NCBI GenBank assembly: GCA_016711125.1
Contig: JADJTQ010000001.1
Coordinates: 620,001-684,000 of the forward strand
Direction: 5' to 3'
Origin: Saprospiraceae bacterium
Lineage (GTDB): Bacteria; Bacteroidota; Bacteroidia; Chitinophagales; Saprospiraceae
Length of the DNA: 64,000 bases
Under the pieces are notes generated by a model. That model saw only the letters and a program-made list of their open reading frames with translations. It did no database searches and was not told the DNA's origin. Shown here piece after piece: positions 56,012-64,000 of this stretch. The position numbers and the translations under genes are program-made. Each line of letters opens with the position of its first letter. Positions within the stretch are counted from its first letter, which is position 1.

Positions 56012-58165
56012 ATGAAACGTCGCGACTTTGTAAAAATTCGATACTGGGGGAGCAACCTTGTCTGTTGGCCAATCAAGTTGGCACTTTAATCAGTGGCAAA
56101 ATGATGAGTGGTTTGACCGGCCGATGCGTTGGGCCCAACTGGTTTTGGTGGAAAACGATCCAGGCACCTTTGATCCGGATTTTTGGCTTTCTTATTTTAG
56201 GAAGATTCATGCCGATGCAGCTTGTTTGAGTGCAGGAGGCATCGTTGCGTATTATCCTACCGAGGTGCTACTGCACCACCGGAGTGATTGGTTGGGAGAT
56301 AGTGACCCTTTCGGTTATTTGGTTCAGGGCTGCCGCGATATGGGTATGTCCGTGATTGCACGTACTGATCCCCATGCAGCCTGGGACAATATGGCAAAAG
56401 CCCATCCAGACTATATGGCGGTGACGCGGGAAGGCGAAATGCGACCTCACTGGGCAAATCCGGAGATGTGGGTTACTTGTGCATTAGGTCCTTACAATTT
56501 TGATTTTATGACTGGGGTGCATCGTGAGATTGTGGAGAAATATGGAATAGATGGTATTTTTTCCAATCGCTGGGCAGGCCACGACATCTGTTATTGCTCC
56601 CATTGCCAAAGTAACTTTGAGGAATTCTCCGGACTAGCATTACCTCAGGATAGTGAGCGGAGTAATCCAGTTTATCGAAAATATACTGATTGGCGAATTA
56701 AACGATTGAGAGAGTTGTGGTTGCTCTGGGATGCAACAATCCGTCAAGTGAAATCAACATCCAGATTTATTCTAATGGGTTTCCCGACCGTTTGGTCACC
56801 GGTGCCAATTCGGATATCTTTTTCACTGACCATCAGGCAAGGAGTGGATTTATTCCACCCTGGTCAAATGGTAAAAGAGCCAAAGAATTGAGGGCTACTA
56901 TGGGAATGAAACCGTTGGGAGGCATTTTTTCCGTTGGTATCGAAGAAACTTATCGCTGGAAAGATTCCGTACAAAGTGAGGCCGAATTACGAACCTGGGT
57001 TTTAGAAGGCACAGCAAATAATATGCGACCATGGTTTGCCAAATTCAGCGGTGTTCTGTACGATGAAAGGTGGTTGCCCATTGTAGAAAAACTGTACCAA
57101 TGGCATTTTGAAAATGAAAAGTATTTACGCAATACCGCGTCTCTGGCCAATGTTGCGATGTTATATTCGGAACAGACCGAGCGATTTTACGGTGGCAAGC
57201 CTTGGCAACAGCATTTTGAGCACCATGAAAATGGCATGTATCATTCATTGATTGAATCACGAATTCCTTTCGACATGATCAATGACCAGCTGCTTGAGCC
57301 GCACCATCTGTCGGATTATCTATTGATCATCTTGCCCAATATTGCTGCTTTGTCCGAGCATCAATGCGAACAAATAAGAAACTATGTTAAAAATGGTGGG
57401 AATATAGTCGCAACGTTCGAAACCTCCCTGTACGACGAAGAGGGTGTTGCACGATCAGATTTTGGATTAGCTGATGTTTTTGGTGTGAGTTCTAACGGCG
57501 AGGTGGAAGGACCAATGCACAATTCCTATCTGGAGCTTCATAAAGAGGCCGACGGTAGTTTCCATCCGGTGCTGCAGGGCTTGGGAAATACGGGGCGCAT
57601 TATAAATGGAGTTTGGAGGATTAAAGTACAGGGCAAAGAAAATTTTCCCCAACCCCTCACCCTGATCCCGACTTATCCAGATCTGCCGATGGAACATGTT
57701 TACCCGCTTCAACAGAATACCGGTATTCGGGAACTTTATATGCATCATTTTGGTCAAGGCCGGGTAGCCTACATACCTTGGGATATCGACCGTACTTGTT
57801 GGCAAATAATGAATGTTGACCATTCCATTTTGATGCAAAATATCATTAGTTGGGCCTTAGGATCCACACCGGTGGTCACTGTTAAGGGGCCCGGCGTCCT
57901 TGATGTTACAGCATGGCGACAACAAGATTCCATGGCTGTACATCTCGTCAATTTTACGAATCCAATGATGCTAAAAGGACCTTTTCGTGAACTTTTGCCG
58001 GTTGGTTCACAACAATTAGAAATTAGGATACCAGAGGGATTAACCGTTCAAAAAGTACATTTCCTTGTGAGTAATATCGAGCCGGTCTATAAACTGACTG
58101 ACAATATATTAAAACTGACCATCGATCAAATCCTTGATCACGAGGTGATTGCCATTGATTTTTAA
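56012..58165 (+). pseudogene. Tat-exported glycosidase-like protein (GHL6/trimerisation domain), frameshifted
   Basis: Three one-base losses (A5 at 56032, G5 at 56046, T2 at 56770) hide one long gene. Corrected, it starts MKRRDFVKNSILGGATLSVG, a twin-arginine leader. A TIM-barrel-like half follows (CLSAGGIVAYYPTEVL, YGIDGIFSNRWAGHDICYC), joining as RFISNGFPDRL to a second half (QARSGFIPPWSNGKRAKELR) that contains a glutamine-amidotransferase-like trimerisation segment (LIILPNIAALSEHQCEQI). The family is related to GH42 or hypothetical GHL6 enzymes. The substrate is unknown; the location is the periplasm. Confidence 0.82.
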
Positions 58166-58210
58166 AGTGTAAAAAATTGGAGCAATTCTGAATTGCTAGC
58201 AGCCATCATT

Positions 58211-58645
58211 GGGAAATTCCAAATCTCAAATTCCAAATTCCAAAAGGATTTGCTCCCGGCTTTGGTGCTTTGAGGGAAATTCCAAATTTCAAATTCCAAA
58301 TTCCAAAAGGATTTGCTCCCGGCTTTGGTGCTTGGATTTTGGTGCTTGATGCTTCTTGGGGAAATTCCAAATTTCAGATCCCAAATTCATAAATAGCTTG
58401 CTCCCGCCTTTGGTGCTTTGAGGGAAATTCCAAATTTCAAATCCCAAATTCCAAAAGGATTTGCTCCCGGCTTTGGTGCTTGTAATTTGGTGCTTGATGC
58501 TTCTTGGGGAAATTCCAAATTCCAAATCCCAAATTCCAAAATAGCTTGGTCCCGCCTTTTGGTGCTTGTAATTTGGTGCTTGTAATTGGTGCTTGGTGCT
58601 TTGAGGAAATTCCAAATTCCAAATTCAGCAATCAGCAATCTACAA
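58211..58645. repeat. Degenerate 7-bp repeat array (AATTCCA type) with longer unit
   Basis: Blocks of AATTCCA/AATTTCA alternate with a unit containing ggatttgctcccggctttgg and short TTGGTGC runs; the composite recurs about six times. The right end changes to CAATCAG/CAATCTA units and abuts the pcs stop codon. Confidence 0.93.
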
Positions 58646-59342
58646 TCACTTCCTAATCCAGGTATAGTAGATTGTTAAATAGATAAAGTAGGCAAAGGCA
58701 ATATAGGCTATTGCCGTAAGTATAATATGGGAGTCGGGATATAAAAGTAAGGTGGCAATAAAAATGAGTAACATTAAAGTGCCTAGAATAAAAGGTACCG
58801 GATTACTCTTCAGATTTTTGCTTGGATACGATACCTGTATTGGTATAAAATGAAGAATTCCAAATGCCACAATAAATAGCAGATTAAAAATCGGTCCGGC
58901 TGCGAAGATGAAAAATGTATAAAATACGACCAGATTCCACAGTACCGGAAAGCCGGTAAATTGACCTTTCTGACTGACCATTCCTTTTTTTGCCGTAATA
59001 AAATGCGGAAATTAAAATGATAAAGCCAGCCATCGGCAATCTCCAGGATTCACTTACCAGGTCAGACCGGAAAACAAAATAGGCCGGCACAAAAGCATAC
59101 GTAATAAAATCAGTGACATAGTCGATGTCTTTACCCTCAATACCGGGAAGTAATTCTTTCACTTTAAAGCGACGAGCCAGGAGCCCATCGGTGCCATCGA
59201 TAAAGAAACAGACCATAAGCCAAATCATGGCAGTTGCAAACTGCAAACGATCAATTGAAGCCACTGCAAGCAAGGCAAACAGTCCTCCTGAGGCAGTGTA
59301 GAGGTGGACAGTCCAGGCTATAGTTTTTTTCAAAGTGCTCAA
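58646..59342 (-). pseudogene. pcs: Phosphatidylcholine synthase, frameshifted
   Basis: The two frames together give about 232 residues, the usual Pcs length. VHLYTASGGLFALLA is the family N-terminus, and the CDP-alcohol phosphotransferase motif is DGTDGLLARR with downstream EGKDIDYVTDF. They join at the T7 run 58985-58991 (A7 in the coding strand), where one A fewer gives FYYGKKGMVSQ. Pcs condenses CDP-diacylglycerol with choline at the inner membrane. The divergent neighbour is a choline-type transporter, which supports this assignment. Confidence 0.82.
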
Positions 59343-59482
59343 GTTAACGGCGTCGAATTTAGGCTATTTTCCCAAAGGGAAATAGTTTTGTCCTGATTTG
59401 CAAAAAGGTCCTTGCCCTGTTCACTGTTTTAGAGAGATAACCATATACATTTGTAGATTCGCTTAATGTACAAAAGAAGTGT

Positions 59483-61038
59483 GTGAAGAAGGTGCTTAAT
59501 ATTCCCTGGGTAGCCAGCCTGTTAATGTTGGCAATCTTGTTGCTTGTAGGAGTGATTACCGATCGATTGAATGGAGGCTTTGTTTTTTGGCCGGGATTTA
59601 TTTCGATGATGGTATTTTATTCGGTGATATTCTATATCGCATTGAAAGCAGCAGCCTACGGAAAAGGAGATCACATTTTAGGAGGCCGAACGATGCCATT
59701 ATGGCTCGGTGTTTTTACAATGAGTGCAACCTGGAGAGGAGGGGGCTTCATTAACGGTACGGCCGAGTATACTTATAGCGAAGGGCTTCTTTGGGTACAA
59801 GCACCCTGGGGCTATGCTTTAAGTCTGATAGTGGGAGGGCTATTTTTGCAAAACCAATGCGACTGCGGAATTACACCACGATGCTGGATCCGTTGGAGGA
59901 AAAATTTGGCCGTCAATCCAACCTGCTCTTTTTTATTCCTGCTTTGCTAGGCGATTTGTTTTGGACTGCTGCTATCCTGGTTGCGCTTGGTACCACCTTT
60001 GGTACCATCCTGGGGCTTGGCCTCAATACATCGATTATTTTGTCAGGCTTGATCGTGATTGCATACACCTCAGTGGGTGGATTATGGTCGGTGGCAGTAA
60101 CTGATGTGATTCAACTGGCTATTTTGTTTGTTGGTTTGACTCTGGTTGTCTGGACTATCGCTGGAAGTTGGCCCTATTTGGGGGAAATTTACGACGAGTA
60201 CCGTTTGTCTTTTGGCCAAAGGGCATTGCTATGGCCTACTATGGGAGTTTTGGGAAACTCTAAGGCTCTGTGGTGGGATAGTGCCCTGCTTCTAATCTTT
60301 GGAGGCATACCCTGGCAAGTATATTTTCAGCGAGTACTGGCATCTAAAGATGCCAATGTTGCCCGTAATCTGTCTATACTGGCAGGTTTGGTGTGTCTAT
60401 TGGCGGCACTACCACCGATTTTGATCGGAATGATTGCTCATACTACCGATCTGGCGGCCCTGGGATTACCGGAAATTGAAGATCCGTCCTTTGTCCTGCC
60501 CCATGTCATTAAATATCTGACAAATCCGGTTGTCGCAACCATTGGGCTGGGAGCAGTGGCTGCGGCAGTTATGTCATCGGCTGACTCTTCGATTCTATCC
60601 TCATCTTCGGTCATCGTATGGAATGTTTTTCCGAAGGCATTAAATGAGAGTCAATTAAATAGCATAAAAAAAATTAGATATGTGATTTGGATCGTTAGAG
60701 TCTGTACGATGTTGATCGCCCTGCAAGTGGGTAGTATCTATCAATTATGGGTTCTTTGCAGTGACCTGATTTACTGTTTGCTTTTTCCTCTATTGGTTAC
60801 TGCCTTATTTGATCCGAAAGCTAACGCTGCTGGAGCATATGCTGGATTTTTTGTAGCATTAGCTTTAAGATTGGGCGGTGGCGATTCCCTCCTGGGTTTC
60901 GATGCTTTTCTACCTTACCCTCAAGTTGAGGGAATAATTACTATCCCATTTAAAACCATTGCTATGCTGGCCGGCCTTTCCACAATCATGTTGATCTCAA
61001 GAATCTTTCCCAATAAGACTGCGTTTGCGGAACATTAG
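59483..61038 (+). pseudogene. Sodium:solute symporter, choline-transporter-like, frameshifted
   Basis: The frames join at the T5 run 59843-59847: one extra T gives GGLFFAKPMRLRNYTTMLDP. The SSS signature GGRTMPLWLGVFTMSATWRG and the second-half FGGIPWQVYFQRVLASKD resemble eukaryotic high-affinity choline transporters (SLC5A7). The start is GTG at 59483. It is divergent from pcs with about 140 bases between. Expected function: sodium-driven choline uptake. Confidence 0.85.
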
Positions 61039-61200
61039 TGCATTTATCGTCCAAGAATCTCTTTTTCGATAGATGCCATCACTCCATTCCCAACCCGTGA
61101 GCCATATTCAACAGCTTCCGATCCCGTTATCCCAGGTATTCATTGGGGTTTTGTCATGAGAGCCTGGTGGACAATAAAGACGGCTGTCTGAGGTCTCGGG
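61039..61200 (-). pseudogene. 3' coding remnant, family unknown
   Basis: Between the symporter and tRNA-Ser the minus strand reads QTAVFIVHQALMTKPQ, a stop, then ITGSEAVEYGSRVGNGVMAS and a stop after EILGR. The composition looks protein-like, but I do not recognise a family. It may be the end of a deleted gene. The rest of the gap up to 61380 shows nothing. Confidence 0.3.
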
Positions 61201-61380
61201 ATGCTTTTTGACTCATGAACGAATGATCTCGAACAGGAGAGTATCATATCTGAATTCGGTGAGAGTGAGAGAAATATCTAATGCAAATGATGTGTGAAGG
61301 AGAATCCCTGTTTTTGATTTTTGAATATACCCGGACAAATTATATCTTTGGCTACCTTTTTGAGGACAGCCAAATCAACC

Positions 61381-61469
61381 GGTGAGATGGGTGAGTGGCT
61401 GAAACCAACGGTTTGCTAAACCGTCGTACTCTTAACGGGGTACCGAGGGTTCGAATCCCTCTCTCACCG
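61381..61469 (+). tRNA. tRNA-Ser (anticodon GCT)
   Basis: 89 bases with a long variable arm, as expected for serine. Acceptor GGTGAGA/TCTCACC, anticodon stem ACGGT/ACCGT with loop TTGCTAA (GCT at 61415-61417), T arm GAGGG-TTCGAAT-CCCTC, discriminator G, no encoded CCA. Confidence 0.97.
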
Positions 61470-61490
61470 CAGTCACTTTTTGAGAAAAAT

Positions 61491-61513
61491 GCCCGCAACA
61501 GCGGGCTTTTTTT
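61491..61513 (+). terminator. Rho-independent terminator after tRNA-Ser
   Basis: GCCCGC-AACA-GCGGGC followed by seven T residues. Confidence 0.92.
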
Positions 61514-61518
61514 ATGCG

Positions 61519-61554
61519 GACAAATTTCCTGAGCTTGCTCAAAGGAAATTTGTC
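61519..61554. repeat. Strong inverted repeat downstream of tRNA-Ser
   Basis: A 12-bp stem GACAAATTTCCT/AGGAAATTTGTC is extended by GAGC/GCTC. It lacks a T run on the plus strand and may be an RNA-processing hairpin or part of a dispersed repeat. Confidence 0.75.
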
Positions 61555-61607
61555 TGTGTAAAAAAGGTCGATCCGCAGGATCGTATTTTTCAATGTGAAT
61601 AAAGGAC

Positions 61608-61644
61608 TGGACCTCCCCACTCAGGGATCAGCGTAGCTAATCCC
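61608..61644. repeat. Dispersed hairpin repeat, copy 1
   Basis: Contains cagggatcagcgtagctaat and can fold as GGGAT.AGC-GTA-GCT.ATCCC. A second copy lies at 61733-61769, 125 bases downstream. Confidence 0.8.
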
Positions 61645-61732
61645 GAACGATTTTCCTTTGGGCAGCTATTCTTAAAAATGTGTTTTAATAGAGTAATCAT
61701 CCCTCTAGGATGTGTGGCTTGTGAGAATTTAT

Positions 61733-61769
61733 TGGACCTTCCCCCTCAGGGATCAGCGTAGCTAATCCC
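61733..61769. repeat. Dispersed hairpin repeat, copy 2
   Basis: Same core as 61608-61644, with differences only in the flanking C and T runs. Confidence 0.8.
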
Positions 61770-62006
61770 AACATACCTTTCCTTAAGCGATCTATTAAGT
61801 ATTGCGGGGTAAAAAATAGCACCCGATCAGCATGCGGACTTACTGCATTTTTCTTGAATGTCTCCCATCAGGGAACAGTGGTGTTGTTTTTCGAGATCTA
61901 CCGACTTATTTTGCCATAGAGGCACTAATCCGTAGGCTTCTCTTGCCATACTTCCATTGAAATGAATCATTCCCCATGGCCAAAGTTTCCATAATATTTG
62001 GTGCTA

Positions 62007-63209
62007 GTGTCATGTCACACTTAAATTGACGGATACAGTTTTTTTAATTTTATTCGAGCGTCCTTGTCGGTAAATTGCCAATTGATCTTATTTTTCTTGT
62101 TATTTCGTTGATTTTGCCATGCTTCAATTTCAATTTCTATCTGCTCCCTACTGTCTATGTGCCGGTTCAAACATTGTTTATTCATGACATTTAGTTCGAT
62201 CTCAGCCATATTAATCCAAGAGCCATGTTTTGGTGTGAATATGAGTTCTATCTTATCCAGTAATCGTTTGGCGATATTCGGTTTAAAGGTTTCATAAAAG
62301 GCACCTGTGCAATGAGTTGAATAATTATCCAATACCAAGGTGATTCTTTTCGACCTTGGGTAATAGGTGTCTATAAGGTCCTTGATAAACTTTGCCCAGT
62401 CTTTTTTAGTTTTCAGATCGGTCACTTCGGCAAATCGTTTCCCCGCTAATGGCTCACTAGCCATGAAGATATTACAAACTCCATGACGAAAATATTCATA
62501 ATCAATACGGGCATCTTGCCCCTTCTTCATTGGTATGCCTATCCGTGTTTCACGAATTAACTGCTTACTTGTTTCATCCATACAAATCACGGGATTATAT
62601 CGATCATATGGCCTTTTATACACTTCCAAGACCTTTTCCATATCTGCTACAAACTGTCCATTGGATTCCGGAGGAATTACCCATTCTTTGACTTTCCAAG
62701 GTTTGAGTTCGTTTTTTTAAAATCCGCCTAACGGTCTCGTAAGAAATATCCTCCACATAATTAAGCTCGATCATTTTGTCTGCCAATAACCGGAGGGACC
62801 ATTTCCCATATCCCGTTGGTGGGTTGCTACAACTCAGTGCGATCAAGGGCGCCTCCACATCTCCATCTGCCTGCTTTTCATAAACACGCGGACTAGGTCT
62901 ACGTTCTAAAGAGGCTTCAAAACCTTCCTCGAGAAACTTCTTTTCACTCGGTCTATCGTTCGCATCCCGACCTTAAGAACCTGGCTAATTTGCTCATTAG
63001 TTATCTTATCTGCATACCTCCCTTCATCACAGTTCAAAAGTATATAAGCCGTTCGGAATGTCTGTGAACTGTGACGTCCTTATTAATAATCGACATAAGC
63101 TCATCACGTTCATTTTTTGTAAGTGCAATCCTATATTTAACCATAACTAATAGTTTTGGTCAAATATAAATAAATTTTCTAATACGTCATATCACATGTG
63201 ACATGACAC
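62007..63209. mobile_element. IS630-type insertion sequence (1203 bp)
   Basis: Perfect 13-bp terminal inverted repeats GTGTCATGTCACA / TGTGACATGACAC are flanked on both sides by the TA target dinucleotide (62005-62006 and 63210-63211), the hallmark of IS630/Tc1-type insertion. One transposase gene fills it. It interrupts a sulfatase-like sequence on the minus strand. Confidence 0.9.
62021..63144 (-). pseudogene. IS630 family transposase, three frameshifts
   Basis: Starts at ATG 63144 (MVKYRIALTKNERDELMSII). Corrected for one lost G and two lost A residues (the last in A7 of RRILKKNELKPWKVKEW), it reads through an HTH (ITNEQISQVLKVGMRTIDRV) to a DDE domain with Asp in VICMDETSK, Asp in LVLDNYSTH and Glu in WINMAEIELN. 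All catalytic residues are intact. The lesions match the homopolymer pattern elsewhere, so it may be functional. Confidence 0.85.
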
Positions 63210-63211
63210 TA

Positions 63212-63335
63212 GTGCCTGGGTGGTGTGGTCGTCGGCCATTATGTAGATGATGTTCGGTTTTGAAAGTCTCCCTTATTTTCTTTTTTACATGAAAAAACAA
63301 AAAGAATCAATACGACTAAAAATGTAAATCCACGC
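63212..63335 (-). pseudogene. N-terminal sulfatase fragment cut by the IS
   Basis: The minus strand reads a lipoprotein leader (FLVVLILFVFSCKKENKG) and, one lost G later, SKPNIIYIMADDHTTQAL, the classic sulfatase N-terminus with its calcium-binding Asp pair. The frame runs into the IS at the TA target. Beyond the IS, LAPNIMETLAMG faintly resembles the next sulfatase segment, but nothing longer follows. Confidence 0.68.
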
Positions 63336-63483
63336 AGTGTACCTTATTTATTTAATGACAAATAGTTAATGTTTTTTTATTCGTCTAAGACTATCTAGGA
63401 AATAGCAGATTTTTATTTAACCTTCAATGCACCGTCTCGATCTTATCCATGGGGTTTTCACAGAATGAAAAGATTTTAATCTT

Positions 63484-64000
63484 TTACAGTTTTTCTATTT
63501 CCGTATAATAGGATGGTATTTCACTTCCGTCAATCGTCTTAAAACTACTCATAAGCTGATAACTTCCCCGTTGCAATTCACCTTCCAGTTCCGCATATGT
63601 CTTGTTTGCATCAACATTGGCTTCAAATAGAGTTTTGTCAATCCTAAGTTGGGCACTGGTAGGTTGGAGTGTCTTTCCCAAAGGTAAACCATCTCGATAA
63701 GCGTTTGATGAAATGGCATCAACGGCAGCATTTAATTTCAGTCCCGCCTCTGGTGGATAGCGATGTAATTTAAATCGATAGTAACCATCTGTCTCCACTT
63801 TAATACTATAGTAGCCTTTAGGAAAAAATTCACCTTTTCTTATTTGTACCTGGTTCCAGGGAAGATTTTCATCTGTATGCATGTCGTGAATGGTAATCAA
63901 GACTATTTCAGCATGACTGTTGCCAATCGGAATTTCCGCGTATCTAAAATCAGGTTCAGCGTTCGCCCACCATTGATTGTAAAAGGCCTGCATTTTAGCA
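63484..64000 (-). CDS. Sulfatase, C-terminal part (5' end outside window)
   Basis: At least 171 residues, open to the right edge; the ATG at 63993 is internal. MQAFYNQWWANAEPDF, PIGNSHAEIVLITIHDMHTD, PWNQVQIRKGEF and GYYRFKLHRYPPEAGLK are the C-terminal beta region of Bacteroidota arylsulfatase-type enzymes. The catalytic Cys or Ser lies outside. The fragment of another sulfatase just downstream suggests a polysaccharide-desulfation cluster. Confidence 0.82.
   Translation of the reverse strand, partial: AKMQAFYNQWWANAEPDFRYAEIPIGNSHAEIVLITIHDMHTDENLPWNQVQIRKGEFFPKGYYSIKVETDGYYRFKLHRYPPEAGLKLNAAVDAISSNAYRDGLPLGKTLQPTSAQLRIDKTLFEANVDANKTYAELEGELQRGSYQLMSSFKTIDGSEIPSYYTEIEKL

Noticed and set aside
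61432..61620. Minus-strand ORF with REGFEPSVPR
   Set aside because: It is antisense to tRNA-Ser and its terminator, another standard artefact.

Overview
The window looks like a chromosomal segment from a Bacteroidota bacterium, probably near the Saprospiria. The evidence is a fused ccoNO with small ccoS and ccoQ genes, a type IX secretion sorting domain on a GH16 enzyme, DUF3078, DUF4143 ATPases, a YfhO-type membrane protein, GCX-type and cadherin-like repeat surface proteins, and weak Shine-Dalgarno signals. The assignment is by protein family only.

Layout. 1-10.2 kb (minus strand): the N-terminal end of a repeat adhesin, a methyltransferase coupled to a very large YfhO/GT39/TPR membrane protein, a secreted GCX-domain protein and a class III adenylate cyclase. 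10.8-16.3 kb: tRNA-Pro(TGG) with an integrated element of about 5.4 kb. It is bounded by a 45-bp duplication of the tRNA 3' end and encodes a tyrosine integrase, an HTH protein, a filamentous-phage-type replication protein and one cargo gene framed by near-identical 247-bp direct repeats. 16.4-18.9 kb: an AAA/DUF4143 ATPase between a DUF3078 remnant and an intact DUF3078 gene. 19.5-23.1 kb: a RidA / D-threonine-aldolase-like / hydroxyacyl-CoA-dehydrogenase-like / membrane dipeptidase operon. 23.4-29 kb: a hybrid histidine kinase, a Tat-exported Gfo/Idh oxidoreductase, a lipoprotein and an ATPase remnant. 29.2-38.3 kb: a complete cbb3 oxidase and maturation cluster (ccoI, S, NO, Q, P, G, H and a SafE/UreH protein). 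38.5-49.9 kb: membrane proteins, GH16, LemA/DUF2207, a nitrilase-fold enzyme, LOG, a TetR/cupin pair, a decayed YCII/sigma pair and a SulP transporter. 50.8-52.6 kb: hemerythrin, RIC repair protein and an Rrf2 regulator. 52.8-61 kb: RluF, a Pycsar-type effector, an MBL-fold hydrolase, a Tat-exported glycosidase-like protein, and phosphatidylcholine synthase divergent from a choline-type sodium symporter. 61.4 kb to the end: tRNA-Ser(GCT), an IS630-type element inserted in a sulfatase remnant, and the C-terminal part of another sulfatase.

Two properties cut across the window. First, at least eight loci are split by one-base changes, nearly all in homopolymer runs and mostly losses. This points to sequencing or assembly error for many apparent pseudogenes, although a few (the sigma-factor, DUF3078 and DUF4143 remnants) look like real decay. 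Second, at least five intergenic arrays of degenerate 7-bp repeats, each with a different word, abut start codons, stop codons or gene truncations.

The strongest candidate for something new is the tRNA-Pro element and its repeat-bounded cargo slot.
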